A stretch of DNA of 24,806 nucleotides, from contig DPRS01000035.1 of the NCBI GenBank assembly GCA_003537575.1, positions 71,732-96,537 on the forward strand. Direction: 5' to 3'. The stretch comes from Oxalobacteraceae bacterium. Its GTDB lineage: Bacteria; Pseudomonadota; Gammaproteobacteria; Burkholderiales; Burkholderiaceae_D. The notes under the pieces were generated by a model, which was not told where the DNA came from, made no database searches, and saw only the letters and a program-made list of their open reading frames with translations. Below, piece by piece: positions 23,822-24,806 of this stretch; position 1 is the first letter of the stretch, and each line of letters begins with the position of its first letter. The translations under genes and the position numbers were made by a program.

Positions 23822-24806
23822 ATGAGCACAAAGCATAAATCGGCAGCCTTTCAGTGGAATGATCCGCTGCTGCTTGACCAGCAGTTGAGCGACGACGAGC
23901 GCCAGGTGCGCGATGCGGCGCGCGCCTATTGCCAGGAACGCCTGGCTTCGCGCGTACTGGAGGCCTTCCGCGGCGAGCAGACCGATCCGTCGATTTTCCG
24001 CGAGATGGGGGAACTCGGCCTGCTGGGGGCCACCATCCCCGAAGCCTACGGCGGCGCTGGCCTGAACTACGTTTGCTACGGCCTGGTGGCGCGCGAAGTG
24101 GAGGCGGTGGATTCTGGCTATCGTTCGATGATGAGCGTGCAATCCTCGCTGGTGATGGTGCCGATCAACGAGTTCGGCACCGAAGCACAGAAGCAGAAAT
24201 ACCTACCCAAACTGGCCACCGGCGAATGGATCGGCTGTTTCGGCCTGACCGAGCCCAACCACGGCTCCGACCCCGGCAGCATGATTACCCGTGCCAAGAA
24301 AGTCCCCGGCGGCTACAGCATCAGCGGCGCCAAGATGTGGATTACCAACAGTCCGATCGCCGACGTCTTCGTGGTCTGGGCCAAGGACGATGAAGGCGCC
24401 ATCCGCGGCTTCGTGCTGGAGAAGGGCTGGAAAGGCTTGTCCGCGCCCGTTATCCATGGCAAGGTGGGACTGCGCGCTTCCATCACTGGCGAAATCGTGC
24501 TGGATGAAGTGTTCTGTCCGGAAGAAAACGCCTTCCCGGAGGTGCGTGGCTTGAAGGGCCCGTTCACCTGTCTGAATTCGGCGCGTTACGGCATTGCCTG
24601 GGGCGCGTTGGGCGCGGCGGAAGACTGCTTCCATCGCGCGCGCCAGTATGTGCTGGACCGCAAGCAGTTCAACAAGCCGCTGGCGGCCAACCAGCTGATC
24701 CAGAAAAAGCTGGCCGACATGATGACCGACATTACGCTCGGCCTGCAAGGCTGCCTGCGACTGGGCCGCATGAAGGATGAAGGCACGGCGGCGGTGGAAA
24801 TCACCT
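23822..24806 (+). CDS. gcdH: Glutaryl-CoA dehydrogenase (3' partial)
   Basis: Starts at ATG 23822 and is still open at the window end (328 of roughly 395 residues visible). The acyl-CoA dehydrogenase fold is clear: LGLLGATIPEAYGGAGL, the GcdH-specific VDSGYRSMMSVQSSLVM with its substrate-binding Arg-Ser, FGLTEPNHGSDPGSM, GAKMWITNSPIADVFVVWAK and GPFTCLNSARYGIAWGALGAAE. The FAD enzyme oxidises and decarboxylates glutaryl-CoA to crotonyl-CoA in lysine, tryptophan, aromatic or glutarate breakdown, passing electrons to ETF. The catalytic glutamate lies beyond the edge. The ribosome site is weak. The divergent lysR probably activates it. Confidence 0.93.
   Translation, partial: MSTKHKSAAFQWNDPLLLDQQLSDDERQVRDAARAYCQERLASRVLEAFRGEQTDPSIFREMGELGLLGATIPEAYGGAGLNYVCYGLVAREVEAVDSGYRSMMSVQSSLVMVPINEFGTEAQKQKYLPKLATGEWIGCFGLTEPNHGSDPGSMITRAKKVPGGYSISGAKMWITNSPIADVFVVWAKDDEGAIRGFVLEKGWKGLSAPVIHGKVGLRASITGEIVLDEVFCPEENAFPEVRGLKGPFTCLNSARYGIAWGALGAAEDCFHRARQYVLDRKQFNKPLAANQLIQKKLADMMTDITLGLQGCLRLGRMKDEGTAAVEIT

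Overview
The window looks like chromosomal DNA of a betaproteobacterium, probably order Burkholderiales and perhaps an Oxalobacteraceae relative. The basis is moderate-to-high GC with GC-rich third codon positions, the betaproteobacterial look of the glutaryl-CoA dehydrogenase/LysR pair, and the style of the integrases. The species cannot be fixed from sequence alone. About two thirds of the window is accessory DNA made of worn, nested mobile elements. The right quarter is an ordinary catabolic locus.

Left to right: (1) 1-1668 holds three small genes on the plus strand: a two-domain carboxymuconolactone decarboxylase-like protein cut by the window edge, an exported ABM-fold protein and an exported DUF1330-like protein. 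(2) 1802-3237 is an IS701-type insertion sequence with perfect 18-bp ends and an amber codon early in its transposase. (3) 3480-8927 is the core of an integrative element: a umuDC operon with an SOS box but a umuC stump, a tyrosine integrase, about 1.1 kb without convincing genes, then parM, a small partner gene, a CFI-box-like gene and a membrane-anchored PD-(D/E)XK nuclease. (4) 9085-9131 is the 3' end of a tRNA-Cys gene acting as an attachment-site copy, and an identical 47-bp copy lies at 16168-16214. (5) The 7.1 kb between the two copies carries a HlyD/FtsX-type ABC exporter with a tiny overlapping membrane-protein gene, a methyltransferase plus dihydrolipoyl-dehydrogenase-like pair, a thioredoxin, and several gene fragments (a periplasmic protein, an outer-membrane efflux protein, a transposase). 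(6) 16347-18362 begins with a wrecked integrase next to the second att copy and ends with a truncated nuclease gene that looks like a defence remnant. (7) From 18359 onward lies the catabolic locus: a branched-chain-type substrate-binding protein, an iron alcohol dehydrogenase, an aldehyde dehydrogenase of the 2,5-dioxovalerate type, a LysR regulator and, divergently, gcdH (cut by the window edge).

Two observations stand out. First, tRNA-Cys 3'-end copies with matching upstream sequence at matching spacing point to a tandem array of islands using related integrases. Second, the control region between lysR and gcdH is present twice (133 of 147 positions identical, no gaps). The second copy sits before the substrate-binding-protein gene, where lysR itself has been reduced to a 15-codon stub. 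This suggests that transport, the two dehydrogenases and gcdH form one regulon under a single surviving LysR protein. A plausible reading is conversion of a C5 omega-hydroxy acid or diol through glutarate semialdehyde and glutarate to glutaryl-CoA, but the substrate is inferred, not shown.
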